Source: Dermatophilaceae bacterium Sec6.4
GTDB taxonomy: Bacteria > Actinomycetota > Actinomycetes > Actinomycetales > Dermatophilaceae
NCBI GenBank assembly: GCA_039636865.1
Contig: CP144172.1
Coordinates: 2,852,001 to 2,916,000, forward strand
Direction of reading: 5' to 3'
DNA length: 64,000 bases
In this document: in pieces, positions 49,388 to 59,114 of the stretch
Numbering within the stretch: the first letter of the stretch is position 1
How the letters are laid out: each line of letters begins with the position of its first letter
Translations under genes and position numbers: made by a program
The notes under the pieces: model-generated
Databases searched by the model: none
Seen by the model: the letters and a program-made list of their open reading frames with translations, nothing else
Told to the model about the DNA's origin: nothing

Positions 49388-50227
49388 TCAGAGGCCGCCC
49401 GGGGTGGTCCCAGATGGTTGTCCGCTGCTGGTGTGGCGGGCGCGGGCGCGTCGGACTGCTTCATCGACCATGTGGTGTGCGACCTCGACCATTTTCACGT
49501 GCTCATGCTGGCTCATCGTCTGCAAGCGTTCGCGGGCTTGGACCGAACTGAGTCCGGTGCGGCTACGGATCAGGCCGATCGCCTCATCGATCACGGGCCG
49601 GTTGGCCAACGCCGTCTGTAGCTGGGTGGTCAACGCGATCGCCTGAGACAGGGTGTGCGCGTTGTGCACCGCGACCGCCGCCGGCGCGGCGAACAACTCA
49701 CCCAACTCCTGGGCACGGTCATCAAAGACGTCCTTACCGCGGGCGTACACATTGATCGCACCCACCACCTGACCGGGCAGTAGCAACGGCAACGACAACG
49801 CGCTGTGGACACCCAGGCGCCCGACCCGCGGCCCGAAGCGGGGCCACATCTTCTCCCCACCCAACGACCCCGAACGCACCGTGCGCCCCTCCAACGCGGC
49901 AGTGATGCACGGGCCCTCATTCACCGTCACGTACTGGATATGGTCGATCTCCGCGACGAATGGGTCACTGGCAGCCAGTGCCTGCACCCTGTTGTCCGGG
50001 CGGTCAACCCGCAACAAGGTCACCCCCGCACCGTCCGCGCCAGGAATTGCCTTGGCCGCGTACGTCGCCACCAGTTCCAATAACCGATCCAAACCATGAG
50101 AACTGGTCACCAACGCGGCCAGATCAGCCAGGCTCGACTGCAGATCGGCGTCATCTTCATCGATCTGCTGCTGTTCTGCCTCCGTCGGTGGTTTCATCGA
50201 ATGTTCGTGCGGCGGCTGGTCATTCAT
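49388..50227 (-). CDS. GAF-ANTAR transcription antiterminator
   Basis: 279 residues from ATG 50227 (AAGGGA upstream). GAF domain (LADLAALVTSSHGLDRLLEL, IPGADGAGVTLLRVDRPDNR, SLPLLLPGQVVGAINVYARG) plus ANTAR (VIDEAIGLIRSRTGLSSVQA, RERLQTMSQHEHVKMVEVAH). Closer to the broken copy at 20486 than to the one at 28241. A weak DosR-like site lies 73 bases upstream. Forms a two-gene module with the ANTAR gene downstream. Confidence 0.88.
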   Translation of the reverse strand: MNDQPPHEHSMKPPTEAEQQQIDEDDADLQSSLADLAALVTSSHGLDRLLELVATYAAKAIPGADGAGVTLLRVDRPDNRVQALAASDPFVAEIDHIQYVTVNEGPCITAALEGRTVRSGSLGGEKMWPRFGPRVGRLGVHSALSLPLLLPGQVVGAINVYARGKDVFDDRAQELGELFAAPAAVAVHNAHTLSQAIALTTQLQTALANRPVIDEAIGLIRSRTGLSSVQARERLQTMSQHEHVKMVEVAHHMVDEAVRRARARHTSSGQPSGTTPGGL

Positions 50228-50638
50228 TGCCGATCCCTTTTATTGGAGACACATGAACCACAGACAGCGAGATCTTGCCCGGCAAGTAGGAGACACTCGG
50301 CGCGAAATGGCCCTCCTTTGACGGTACCGCCAACCACCAAGGGCTTGACCAGAACCACCCCTTCTCCGCATCCGGGGCAGCGCACCGCGACAGGTAGCTG
50401 GTCTCGATCACGCCGCTCCCGAGCACAGACCGCAGCCGGACCCGGTGCCATCCTGCAGGGGGTGTCATCCTGCGGGTGTAACGTCAAAGATGCTGATCAG
50501 ATCAGCCAGTTCGGGAATGGTCCGGCCGTCCGCCGCCGCACCGCAGGAGCATTCGCTCCGCGCCCCTCACAACGGCACCACTACCTTTTTGGTAGGTTCC
50601 CGTGTCTCTTTTACTTGTCGTCGTCGTTGTTGTTGTGC
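50228..50638. other. Module edge with small-protein remnant
   Basis: On the minus strand VVVPL, TGA, then CSCGAAADGRTIPELADLIS reads as a broken copy of the small CxC protein at 29216. A (TCG)n-(TTG)n simple repeat lies at about 50617-50637, and CTACC-TTTTT-GGTAG forms a small inverted repeat at 50581-50595. Confidence 0.45.
50300..50313 (-). promoter_or_regulatory. Weak DosR-like site
   Basis: Gene-strand GGGCCATTTCGCGC, 73 bases from the start at 50227. The spacing fits the other candidates, but the sequence match is poor. Confidence 0.25.
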
Positions 50639-50692
50639 GCAGCTGACGATTCCGCCGCCAGGACTGGGGCGCCCGCGCTCGAATGACCCTGA

Positions 50693-51612
50693 CTGGCACA
50701 GTGAAAGGAGGCTGAGATGTTGGTACGAGAAGTTATGACCCGCTCGGTGTTCAGTCTGCCGGCCGACGCCACGATCAATGACGCGATCCGATTATTGACG
50801 ACCGAGCGGATCTCGTGTGTCCCTGTGGTGGACGGGGACGGGCGGGTCATGGGCGTAGTCAGCGAATCAGACCTGTTGCAGGCCCCGCTGGAACCTGACC
50901 CTCGCGCCCACATGCGGCCGGTCACAGCGCCGCCACCGCGACCGTCCCGGGTGGATGAGGTGATGACCGCATCACCATTCACCACCGGTGAGCAGGCGGA
51001 CGTCGCGCAGGTTGCCAAAGTCCTCGCAGAACGAGGCTGGAAAAGCCTGCCGGTCGTGCGCGAAAATCGGTTGGTCGGCATCATCAGCCGCAGTGACATC
51101 ATCCGAACGTTGTCTCGGCGTGATGCGCAGATCAGCAGGGACGTGACGGCAAACCTGGCCAGCTACGGCCAGCCGGACTGGTGCGCGGAAGTCCGCGACG
51201 CGCAGGTCACCATTCATGGCCCGCAGTCCGCGCGTGACGCGCACCTGGCCGAAACCCTCGCAGCGTCCGTGGCGGGTGTGCGCCGCGTCGTGGTTGACGA
51301 CTGGGCCATAAAGGAGGGACGGGACTGACGCCGACAGGTCGCCGGCAGGTGGTGGGCTGGCGGAACCGCGTGCGACCCGAGGGCATCGAAGAGATGGCTC
51401 GGCGCCAACCACCGAGCAGGCAGTGAAGAGCAAACTGACTAAGATCCGGAAAGCCGCCGTCAACCCCTCCTGTGCGGGAGCCCACAGGATGGACTCCCGC
51501 ACGTCGCGACGACCACCGCGCCGACCGGGACAGGCCACGAATAAGGAAACGCCCACCACGGCGCCAGTGGCACTCATGCGATCAGTGGACGGACCATCAC
51601 CGTAGGACAATC
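50693..51612 (+). repeat. 920-bp inverted duplication, copy 2
   Basis: Near-identical, opposite-orientation partner of 19284-20202. The 45 bases before it (50639-50683) also match 20449-20493, ending at the stop codon of the GAF-ANTAR gene next to copy 1. Confidence 0.85.
50717..51328 (+). CDS. CBS-CBS-BON protein, copy 2
   Basis: 203 residues, identical to copy 1 at 19567 except Gly for Arg in the second CBS domain (TTGEQ). ATG 50717 follows AGGAGG, better than the copy 1 site. Two CBS domains then a BON domain. The upstream region differs from that of copy 1 beyond 24 bases, so the two copies have different promoters. It is divergent from the GAF-ANTAR gene. Confidence 0.88.
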   Translation: MLVREVMTRSVFSLPADATINDAIRLLTTERISCVPVVDGDGRVMGVVSESDLLQAPLEPDPRAHMRPVTAPPPRPSRVDEVMTASPFTTGEQADVAQVAKVLAERGWKSLPVVRENRLVGIISRSDIIRTLSRRDAQISRDVTANLASYGQPDWCAEVRDAQVTIHGPQSARDAHLAETLAASVAGVRRVVVDDWAIKEGRD

Positions 51613-51701
51613 GGCCTGCGGAACGCCGTGAAACCTGAGCTAGTTCGGTCTGAGGCGTTTGGGATTGAACGGGATCTCTGGCTCCCTGGACTTCTGAGCG
51701 T
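51329..51701. other. Tail of duplication, no gene
   Basis: Bases to 51612 belong to the duplicated block; the rest is unremarkable. Confidence 0.35.
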
Positions 51702-52142
51702 CTAGAAGTCGGAACCCTGGAACTTCGAATGGTCCGTGTTCGGGTCCAGCGTGCGGTGCCGCAAGGGCGTGAGGAACACGGTGCAGAACAGCAGGTACCC
51801 GAAGCTGCTCGCTGCAACGTCAGTGATGACAAACCATCGTGGTCGCGCCGTGAAAGCCATGACCATGCCACCGAGGACGACGTAGAGACCAGCAAACATC
51901 AGCAACTGGACACTCGGGGTAAGTTTCCGTCCTTTTTGCTCACTACGGGTAGAGACGAATCGGAACAGCAAGCCAAGTCCTGCACCCATCAGCACGCCGA
52001 ACATGATCGACACAGCGAGATCGCCCGACGATGGCGACCCCACATCAGAGTCCTTCGGTGAAAGGACCAGAAGAGCGAAGAAAATTCCCACCGTGAGCAT
52101 CCCGTAGATACAGGAGCCCCACCAGGTCAACCGACCTATCAA
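51702..52142 (-). CDS. Four-helix membrane protein
   Basis: 146 residues with four hydrophobic segments (SCIYGMLTVGIFFALLVLS, LAVSIMFGVLMGAGLGLLFR, LLMFAGLYVVLGGMVMAF, VAASSFGYLLFCTVFLTPL). TTG start at 52142 with GGGAG upstream, or an internal ATG. Not recognised; no operon partner. Confidence 0.6.
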   Translation of the reverse strand: MIGRLTWWGSCIYGMLTVGIFFALLVLSPKDSDVGSPSSGDLAVSIMFGVLMGAGLGLLFRFVSTRSEQKGRKLTPSVQLLMFAGLYVVLGGMVMAFTARPRWFVITDVAASSFGYLLFCTVFLTPLRHRTLDPNTDHSKFQGSDF

Positions 52143-52484
52143 GAGGTGCTCCCGTTCGAGTAACCGCAGTCCTTGGCCGCTGGCCCCACCAGGTCGCTAT
52201 TGGATTTCCCCACACCCGTGATCATGCCAGCGCAGCGCGTGCCAGGCAGTCGACGCTTCCGATTAGCTGAATAGTCGTAGAAGAGTCACGCCCATAGTTT
52301 GCCAGTCCGTGTTCAGGCCGTCCCGGTGAGCGATCCCGTTACGGCGATCGCCGGGTCAGTTCGATCGATGACCACGATGGTGCCGATTGGTCGTCGTATG
52401 CCGTTCGGCTTCCGGGACGTCCCGCGTATGTGCTTCATCGGTTCTGTCGCCAACCGATCTGTTCTGGGGCACGTCTAAGGGAGT
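52143..52484. other. Promoter region of the serpin gene
   Basis: Contains a dispersed GTCCCGGTGAGCGATC element around 52319-52360; otherwise no gene. Confidence 0.35.
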
Positions 52485-53780
52485 ATGGATCGAGTGAGCA
52501 CTGATCACCCTCGGAAGCACCTCACTGCAGGTAGGACTGTTCTTGCGCTAGGAGTGGGGTGCTCGCTATTGATGGCTGGTTGTGGCACGGGCCCCGGCGC
52601 GCCCGGCCCGACGCATTCGAAAGGCGCGACCGGCCCGGCTGGTGCGACCCCGGCGGTTTACGAGGGCCACCTGCAGAGATTGCATCCGGGATCGGTCGGC
52701 CCTGCGAACCTTGCAGCGGCGGATCAGGCGTTTGGATTGCGGCTGCTACACGACGTGTGCGCCACCGACCCCATGAAGAACACGGTGCTGTCACCTGCCA
52801 GCGCTACCCAAGCACTCGGAATGTTGCAAACCGGTGCCCTCGGGTCGACCCGGACCGCCCTGTCGAGGCTGTTGCACCAGTCCGCCTACGGTCCAGCGGT
52901 CATCGCTGCCCAGCACTCACGGACAACCCAGCTTCGCAAGATCGCGGGCCTATCTACTAGCGACCGTTTATTCACTCAAAGCGGAATCACGCCGCGACAA
53001 GGCACCTTGAACGATCTGCGCACCGCGTACGACGTTCAGCTGTTGGGCCTGGACTTCGCTGGCCAACCCAAGGCATCGACCGACGCCATCAACCATCTGG
53101 TCTCCAACGACACTCACGGGCTGATCCCTCAGCTTTTCGACCAAGCGCTGGACACCTCGACGGTCACCGTGATGACCAATGCGATTTACCTCAAGGCGCA
53201 ATGGCAACACCCGTTGCAGACGCCAATACCAGGGGTATTCACCCTGGCAGACGGTAAGCGCGTCATGGTGCCAACTTTGAAGAGCACGGACGCGCAAGCC
53301 GCAAGTGCTTCCGCAGGCGGCTGGCAGTCGGTGCAATTGCCCTACGTCCATGACCAGCTCACTGCTTACGCCTTGCTGCCACCAGCAAGTGCGAAGGCCT
53401 GCGCCGTGCCTAACACCGTAACCATGGCCACGCTCCTGCACCCGGACGCCAATAAAGTGGCCACGGTCGCGATGCCTAAGTTCCACTTGAGCCAGACCAA
53501 TGAGCTGCTGAAGGTCCTGACCAGCCAGGGATTACAACCCAATGGCGACTATGCGGGGTTCAGTCCCGGTGCCCACGTCAGTGACGTGGTTCAGAAGGTC
53601 GACATCTCCGTCGACGAGTTCGGCACGACCGCCGCGGCGGCCACCGGCGGCGCCATGGCCATGTCGGCACGGGGAAGTGACATCCACGTCAACCTGAACC
53701 GACCATTCCTGTTCCTGGTCACCGACACCGCAACCCACACACCGCTGTTCCTAACTCGAGTCGCTGACCCCCGCGGCTAA
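52485..53780 (+). CDS. Serpin-family lipoprotein
   Basis: 431 residues. A lipoprotein signal (VLALGVGCSLLMAGC, lipid-modified Cys33) puts it on the outer face of the membrane. The body is a serpin: NTVLSPASATQALGMLQTGA (shutter), FTQSGITPRQGTLNDLRTAY, TVMTNAIYLKAQWQHP, and the hinge of the reactive-centre loop DEFGTTAAAATGGAMAM (residues 377 on), then NRPFLFLVTDTATHTPLFLT. The small-residue hinge predicts an inhibitory serpin trapping a serine or cysteine protease. Cell-surface serpins are uncommon in bacteria. ATG 52485 after AAGGGAG. Confidence 0.9.
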   Translation: MDRVSTDHPRKHLTAGRTVLALGVGCSLLMAGCGTGPGAPGPTHSKGATGPAGATPAVYEGHLQRLHPGSVGPANLAAADQAFGLRLLHDVCATDPMKNTVLSPASATQALGMLQTGALGSTRTALSRLLHQSAYGPAVIAAQHSRTTQLRKIAGLSTSDRLFTQSGITPRQGTLNDLRTAYDVQLLGLDFAGQPKASTDAINHLVSNDTHGLIPQLFDQALDTSTVTVMTNAIYLKAQWQHPLQTPIPGVFTLADGKRVMVPTLKSTDAQAASASAGGWQSVQLPYVHDQLTAYALLPPASAKACAVPNTVTMATLLHPDANKVATVAMPKFHLSQTNELLKVLTSQGLQPNGDYAGFSPGAHVSDVVQKVDISVDEFGTTAAAATGGAMAMSARGSDIHVNLNRPFLFLVTDTATHTPLFLTRVADPRG

Positions 53781-53836
53781 ACCCCCAACCCGAGCACGTA
53801 CCCGACGTACGTTCCGCTTGCCGATCGCTGAGCGGT

Positions 53837-54247
53837 TCAGGCTTGCTCAAGCACCTGCTTGAGCGAGGCAAGGTCGGCACGAACGGCGTTAGCGTCTTGA
53901 ACGAACTGCTCGTCGGTCATTCCAGGCTGCCGCCGCAGCGTGAACACCACCTCGCTGGCATCCTCGATCGGGATCACTCGCATCGGGTTATAAACACTCG
54001 CACCCGAGGGCAGCGTGACGACGTGGTCGAGCACGCCGAAGGGGTTGTGCTCGGCGAAGCTGACCGTGACGCGACCCATCCGCGAGTCGGCTACCCATTG
54101 CCCGTCCACGTGCTCAACGCGCCTGCTCGCCAACCCCGCCGCCCACCGGGGCAAATTCGCCGGATCGACGACATACTCGTAGACCGCTGCGGCCGGTCGA
54201 TCGATCACGATGCTCAGATGCTGGGTGCCCGATGCCATAGCGCACAT
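53837..54247 (-). CDS. SRPBCC-family protein
   Basis: 136 residues (or 133 from the second Met). Polyketide-cyclase-like fold: QHLSIVIDRPAAAVYEYVVD, NLPRWAAGLASRRVEHVD, FGVLDHVVTLPSGASVYNPM. Such small proteins bind hydrophobic ligands; function unknown. Convergent with the serpin gene. Confidence 0.85.
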   Translation of the reverse strand: MCAMASGTQHLSIVIDRPAAAVYEYVVDPANLPRWAAGLASRRVEHVDGQWVADSRMGRVTVSFAEHNPFGVLDHVVTLPSGASVYNPMRVIPIEDASEVVFTLRRQPGMTDEQFVQDANAVRADLASLKQVLEQA

Positions 54248-54290
54248 CGTGGCCCACCTCGCCGACAGCGCGAGATCCGTTCGTAAGAGG

Positions 54291-54380
54291 ATCCGCTTGC
54301 GGACGCGGTCACCGCGACCGTGTTCCGTTTAGAACACCCGAGTGGGACGGTCCAGCCGATGTGAGCTCGAGGGCCGATTT
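54291..54380 (+). repeat. 90-bp dispersed repeat, copy 1
   Basis: Same length as, and identical in all but about six positions to, 63582-63671. It contains GTGTTC and GAACAC arms around a six-base loop. Intergenic. Confidence 0.7.
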
Positions 54381-54469
54381 ATAGCCTGCGGTCGCCGGAT
54401 CCCGTTCCGCTTGCGGCTGCTTATTCGGCTGTCTGAGGTACCTGCAGAGGAGTCAGTTGTGCGGTTCAT

Positions 54470-55063
54470 TCACGGTGGGCATGGAACACCGATCGGGACT
54501 CGGATGATCGCCTTGCCGGTGGGGGTGGCAACTTCAAGAGGCACGCAGGCTGGCTGGTCGAGAGAAAATCCTCCGGGGTAAGCGAGCCATGGTCCTCCAC
54601 CTCCAGGCGGTGCCGGGCAGGCGCGTACTTGAAGAGTCGTTGTCCACTCAGACGCATTGGTTCCCCAGCCGATGGAGACCTTCTTTGCCCAGGCCTTCGG
54701 GATGGTCAACGTTGCAGCGCGCCCGGAACGAAGGATCAGGCCGTTCTTGGCGAACAGCCGGTGTGGCGCCCCGCTCGTCGGGGAGGTTTGCATCGTCGGT
54801 TTCGTCTGTACCCCGGCCGTCCCGAGGACTACCTGGACTTGACTGTCAACTGTGCCGGAACTGCCGATCGGATTCGAGCAGTCCAGAAAGATCCCACGAA
54901 TTGCACTGCTGGAACTTTTGCTGGCGTTTCCTGAGCTGTTGGGGATTGATGTTGGGACCTTGTCCGCGGTGCCGCTGGAACAAGCCGCGAAGCTGACGAC
55001 AAGCGTGCCGCTGGCTGTCAAGGCGGCGGCGCGATGAAGAACGGACGTGTGGTGGTTCGTCAC
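54470..55063 (-). CDS. Hypothetical lipoprotein
   Basis: 197 residues from GTG 55063 (GAGGAAG upstream). Signal SVLHRAAALTASGTLVVSFA followed by lipobox Cys (FAACSSG). The mature protein starts with a Ser/Thr linker; the rest has beta-like sequence (DSQVQVVLGTAGVQTKPTMQ, LFAKNGLILRSGRAATLTI). No family recognised. Surface-anchored. Confidence 0.65.
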   Translation of the reverse strand: MTNHHTSVLHRAAALTASGTLVVSFAACSSGTADKVPTSIPNSSGNASKSSSSAIRGIFLDCSNPIGSSGTVDSQVQVVLGTAGVQTKPTMQTSPTSGAPHRLFAKNGLILRSGRAATLTIPKAWAKKVSIGWGTNASEWTTTLQVRACPAPPGGGGPWLAYPGGFSLDQPACVPLEVATPTGKAIIRVPIGVPCPP

Positions 55064-55294
55064 GATGTCTTCCTCCGGGTCAATCACCGAGCCTGTTGCT
55101 AGTACGCCGAGTGCCAGCAAGGCTAGCTACCGGTTAGACGAAATCGACGTAAAGTTTTGAACTGCCCCCACTTGTTTGGGAGCGACTCCAGCCGGCCACA
55201 TCGTCTAACGATTTACGGTCCCCGCAACCCGATCCTGTTCCGGTGACGAGCAGCGGGCCGAGCCTTCCTGGTGTCACTGACTTAAAGTCTCTCC

Positions 55295-55762
55295 GTGGCA
55301 GAGGACATCGCGGGTGGACCAGGGTGGATCAGCGATGGTCGCACCTTGCGGCCGGTCATCACTGACCTCGTGGTTTTTCGCGAGCACCACTTGGAGGATC
55401 CCCTCACCGCAGCGATCGAGCAGCTGTGGTCTGGGCATCCGCTCGAAGCCCTCCACCAGCTCTCAACGCACGATGCCTCACCACGGGTGCGAGCCCTGCG
55501 AGGGGACTGCTTGCGAGATCTGGGTCGCCATGCCGAAGCGCTCGAGGTGTACCGACAGCTCATAAAGGAATCCGAAGGCGGACCACGGGAAGCAGTCATG
55601 CGCCAGCACTATGGAAAAGCTCTTCTGTCAGCCGGCGATCCCCACCACGCGCGGCAAGAGTTCTTTCAGGCTCTCCACCTCCGACGCCTCGGCAGCGACG
55701 ATGCCCTGATCGCTTCATCCCAGCAAGCCCTGCAGGTCGCTGACGAATGTTGTCGTCCCTGA
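55295..55762 (+). CDS. TPR-like protein
   Basis: 155 residues from GTG 55295. An N-terminal segment (PVITDLVVFREHHLEDPLTA) then helical repeats spaced like tetratricopeptide repeats (IEQLWSGHPLEALHQLSTHD, DCLRDLGRHAEALEVYRQLI, HYGKALLSAGDPHHARQEFF QALHLR). Protein-protein interaction is likely; partners unknown. Confidence 0.7.
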   Translation: MAEDIAGGPGWISDGRTLRPVITDLVVFREHHLEDPLTAAIEQLWSGHPLEALHQLSTHDASPRVRALRGDCLRDLGRHAEALEVYRQLIKESEGGPREAVMRQHYGKALLSAGDPHHARQEFFQALHLRRLGSDDALIASSQQALQVADECCRP

Positions 55763-55865
55763 AACCCGAGCAAGGAGTCGGTCGCGGTCATCAATGGCGG
55801 GCCGGGACGGTGTGTGGCGGAGAGCAGGCAGCGTTGGGACTACGCGCGCACAATCGGGGTAATTT

Positions 55866-56672
55866 GTGCGGATGCTGCGGGTACCGTTGAAGGTTGTTCT
55901 GGATGACGAGGATCCGAGACAAGCTTCGGTGTTCGTGGAGCTGCAGGTCGATGGGCAGCCGGTCGAGGCGCTCTTGGACTCTGGTGCTGCACGCTCTGCC
56001 ATCCTCGAACGACCCGATCTCACACCCTGGGTCGTACGTGACCCGAGCACAGGTGTTTTCGGCGTCCACGCCGACCAGCAGCATGCACAGGTTGCGGTTC
56101 GTTTCGCCGGTCAAGATCTGGGCTCTATAGACGTGGAGGTGGTCCCTGGTGACCACGGGGCTCACGGGGCCCTCGTGGGTCAAGACGTCTTGTCCCGTTT
56201 TCGTTGCGAGTACCGACTAGGTGACGCCGTCCTGATCCTGGACGGCAACCTGCCGCAACCGGCTCACCCCATCCACGTCGGCCTCAGGCGCCACGTGTAC
56301 CTCCCGGTCACCTGGCCGACCGGGGAGAGCGCCGACGCCGTGTTCGACACCGGTGCTTCAGTCACCGTCGTCGACCAACGCTTCGCAGCACAGCACCCAC
56401 GCCTATTCACCCACGAGGGGGTGAGCGAGGGCACCGACTCCACCGGAACGGTCCTACAAGTCCCGATGGCTCAGATGTCAGCGGTTCACCTGTTGGGTGC
56501 CGAATTCGGACCATCACTGGCCGCGGTGGTAGACCTGAGCGCCGCCAACGCCATCATCGACCGGCGCATGGACTTGATCCTCGGGTGGCCACTCCTGAGC
56601 CAGGGCGCCTTCGTCATCGATCACCACCAGCAACTGGCGTCCTACCGACCCGCCGCACTACCAGTCTGCTGA
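55866..56672 (+). CDS. Two-domain retropepsin-like aspartyl protease
   Basis: 268 residues with two retropepsin-like halves in one chain: Asp38 in ALLDSGAARSAI and Asp160 in AVFDTGASVTVVD, each followed by the second signature hydrophobic-hydrophobic-Gly loop (ALVGQDVLSRF about 101-111; LILGWPLLSQG about 244-254). Each half ends with an EYRLGDAVLIL / FVIDHHQQLASY strand, as in retropepsins. A covalent pseudo-dimer would form the usual two-Asp active site. No signal peptide; cytoplasmic. Start GTG 55866 or ATG 55872. Confidence 0.75.
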   Translation: MRMLRVPLKVVLDDEDPRQASVFVELQVDGQPVEALLDSGAARSAILERPDLTPWVVRDPSTGVFGVHADQQHAQVAVRFAGQDLGSIDVEVVPGDHGAHGALVGQDVLSRFRCEYRLGDAVLILDGNLPQPAHPIHVGLRRHVYLPVTWPTGESADAVFDTGASVTVVDQRFAAQHPRLFTHEGVSEGTDSTGTVLQVPMAQMSAVHLLGAEFGPSLAAVVDLSAANAIIDRRMDLILGWPLLSQGAFVIDHHQQLASYRPAALPVC

Positions 56673-57623
56673 GCTACGCCTCGGTTCGAATCACCATCGG
56701 CGGCTGGGACGTGGTGCTGCTGATTTACCGCTGCAGTTGCTGGCCCTTGGTGTACGTCGCATGAGTGTCACCGGCGACGAGACGCCAGGAGAAGTCGTTC
56801 ATTGCTGCAGCAGCGGGAGCGTGTCGAGCAAGGATGCTCGCCACGACAGGTGGTAGGTCCTGCGGCATGTCGCCGTGGGAGCACCGAAGGACGTAGGCAT
56901 TGCGCGCCGCAATATCGCCCCTCGCCAGCTCCGGCGCCCCAACCACCGTGGTGACCAGCCAGTTAACCAACCGCATCGCCGCATAGTCGGCGTCATGGTC
57001 AACGTTATGCGCGACGAAGTCACGCTCTGCGTCGGACAGATCGAAGTGAGGCGATGTGGCTAGTCCAAAGTCGATGAGGAAGATTCGGTTGTCATCGGCC
57101 CGCATATTGCCGAAGTGTCCGTCCATATGGAGCAGCTCATGGCGGTGCAGGAAATCGACAGCTCCGAAGAGTTCTTGCTCGACCGCCTCGGCCCTGCGCA
57201 ATGGATGGGCGAGCCAGTCAGCGAGCCGGTCGGGGAGGTATTCAAGAAAGAGCACAAGGCCAAAACTGGCGTCAGCCAACTCCTGAAAGCGCGTCCGAAC
57301 CGCCGTATCGCCGCCGAATTGAGTGACGACCGCTTCAATGTCGCGGTGCTCGGACACGCCGGGTGGACGGCCCGGGAGCACTCGCCAGTGGTGCAGCAAG
57401 GCAAAGGATTCGGTTTCACCGGCGAGGAGTCCTTCGGTGACGGTGAGGTTCGCCGCTAGCTCGCGCCACACTCCGAACCCCGGGCCAGCAAGAGGGTGCA
57501 TGCCGTACTGGCAGGAGGTCGGCAGGTTGAACAGGTTCGCTGTGCTGTGGGGGTGCGCCAGTTCGCGGTCTGTGATTGGAACGCGCTTGGCGAATACCGG
57601 AGTGCCACCGAGGTCCAGCACGG

Positions 57624-59114
57624 AAGTTCCACGAGTAATAGTCAAATCCTGTGGATGGGCGTGTCACGCGACGTGTTGATCACCGCCTGATTCGTGGTCG
57701 CTGGGTCGTTCGATCAGGATGCCGTTTTTGAAGGTGGCGCCGGCTCGGACGAGGGCGACGAGGTGGGGTGCGTTGACTGCTCGCCATCTGGTTTGGGCGG
57801 ACTGGATGAGCTTGAAGGCCATCGCGACCCCCGCGGCCCTCGAGCCGGGTCCTTTCGTCACCCGTTGGCGCAACCGGACGGTCGCGAAAGTTGATTCGAT
57901 GGGGTTGGTGGTGCGTAGGTGGACCCAATGCTCGGCCGGATAGTCATAGAACGCGAGCAACACGTCCAGATCATCGGTGATCTTCGCGGCAGCCTTGGGC
58001 CATTTCGTGCCGTACTCCTTCGCGAACGACCTGGCCGCGGCCTGGGCGTGCGTCTTGTCCTCGGCGTTCCAAATTTCGGCCAGTGCGGCTTTCGCGCCCG
58101 GCTGAGCGGACTCCGGCAGGCAATTTAGGACGTTGGCGATCTTGTGGAACCAGCACCGCTGCTCACGTGTTTCGGGGAACACCTCGCGCACAGCAGCCCA
58201 GAACCCCAACGCCCCATCGCCTGCTGCCAGGACCGGGGCGGCCATCCCGCGGCGTTTACACGAGCGCAGCAGGTCCGCCCAGGACTCGGTCGATTCGCGG
58301 TGCCCGTCCTCCAACGCGATCAACTCTTTGGTCCCATCAGCGCGGACCCCAATCATCACCAACAGGCACACCTTGTCCTGGGCCAGGCGAACTTTGAGGT
58401 GGATCCCGTCCACCCACATGTACACGTAGTCGGTGCCGGACAGGGACCGCTTGGTGAACGCGTCCGCCTCGCCTTGCCACGCGGTCGTTAACCGGGTGAT
58501 CGTTGCCGGTGACAGGCCATGGCTACTGCCTAGAAACTGCTCCAACGCCGGAGCGAAATCATTCGACGACAGACCGTGTAGGTACAACAACGGCAGCACT
58601 TCAGCGACCTGCGGGGACTTACGCGCCCACGCGGGCAGGATCGCTGAGGCGAACCGGGCCCGCGCCCCAGTGCCCTCCTGAATCCTCTTGTCGTTGACCC
58701 GAGGTGCCCGGACCGGCACCGCGCCCGCCGCAGTGCTCACCTCCCGCGGCTCGTGGAACCCGTTACGCACCACCAACCGGTGACCATCAACGTCGAGCTG
58801 GTCCGCGAACGCGTCGATATACGCGGCGACCTCACCCTGCAACGCTGCCGCAAGCATCTGCCGGGCACCATCACGCACAATCTGATCCAGCAACGACCCG
58901 CCCTCAACCACGGCGATCTTTTCGTTACTGTCCTCGCTGGACCCGCGGTTCTCCTGAGCTACCTTGAGCATGGGCGTACCTTCCCGAGCCGGCGCGCCAA
59001 CGCCGACCCCGATCAGAACTTGCATGGGCTTCAGATCTTGCTCGGGAGGTACGCCCTCTTCACGTCACCTCGCCGAACTCCATCCACAGGTTCTGATCAT
59101 TACTCAAGTTCCAC
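57624..59114. mobile_element. IS256-family insertion in a kinase-like gene
   Basis: Element 57633-59105 (1473 bp) flanked by the nine-base target duplication AAGTTCCAC (57624-57632 and 59106-59114). Terminal inverted repeats: both ends read GAGTAAT..TCA.A.CCTGTGG (about 22 of 26). One transposase gene on the minus strand. Confidence 0.95.
57664..58971 (-). CDS. IS256-family transposase
   Basis: 435 residues from ATG 58971 (GAAGG upstream). Catalytic Asp in YVYMWVDGIHLKVRL, Asp in APVLAAGDGALGFWAAV, and a long insertion containing CWFHKIANVLNCLP, characteristic of IS256/MULE-type transposases; the last catalytic Glu lies in the IESTFATVRLR segment. Complete, so the element may be mobile. Confidence 0.95.
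   Translation of the reverse strand: MLKVAQENRGSSEDSNEKIAVVEGGSLLDQIVRDGARQMLAAALQGEVAAYIDAFADQLDVDGHRLVVRNGFHEPREVSTAAGAVPVRAPRVNDKRIQEGTGARARFASAILPAWARKSPQVAEVLPLLYLHGLSSNDFAPALEQFLGSSHGLSPATITRLTTAWQGEADAFTKRSLSGTDYVYMWVDGIHLKVRLAQDKVCLLVMIGVRADGTKELIALEDGHRESTESWADLLRSCKRRGMAAPVLAAGDGALGFWAAVREVFPETREQRCWFHKIANVLNCLPESAQPGAKAALAEIWNAEDKTHAQAAARSFAKEYGTKWPKAAAKITDDLDVLLAFYDYPAEHWVHLRTTNPIESTFATVRLRQRVTKGPGSRAAGVAMAFKLIQSAQTRWRAVNAPHLVALVRAGATFKNGILIERPSDHESGGDQHVA

Noticed and set aside
50617..50637. TCG/TTG triplet run as a possible regulatory repeat
   Set aside because: A short simple repeat at the edge of a degraded module, without partner copies.
56672..56700. GGTTCGAATC resembling a tRNA T-loop
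   Set aside because: The flanking bases do not form a T-stem, and no acceptor, D or anticodon arm can be built around it.
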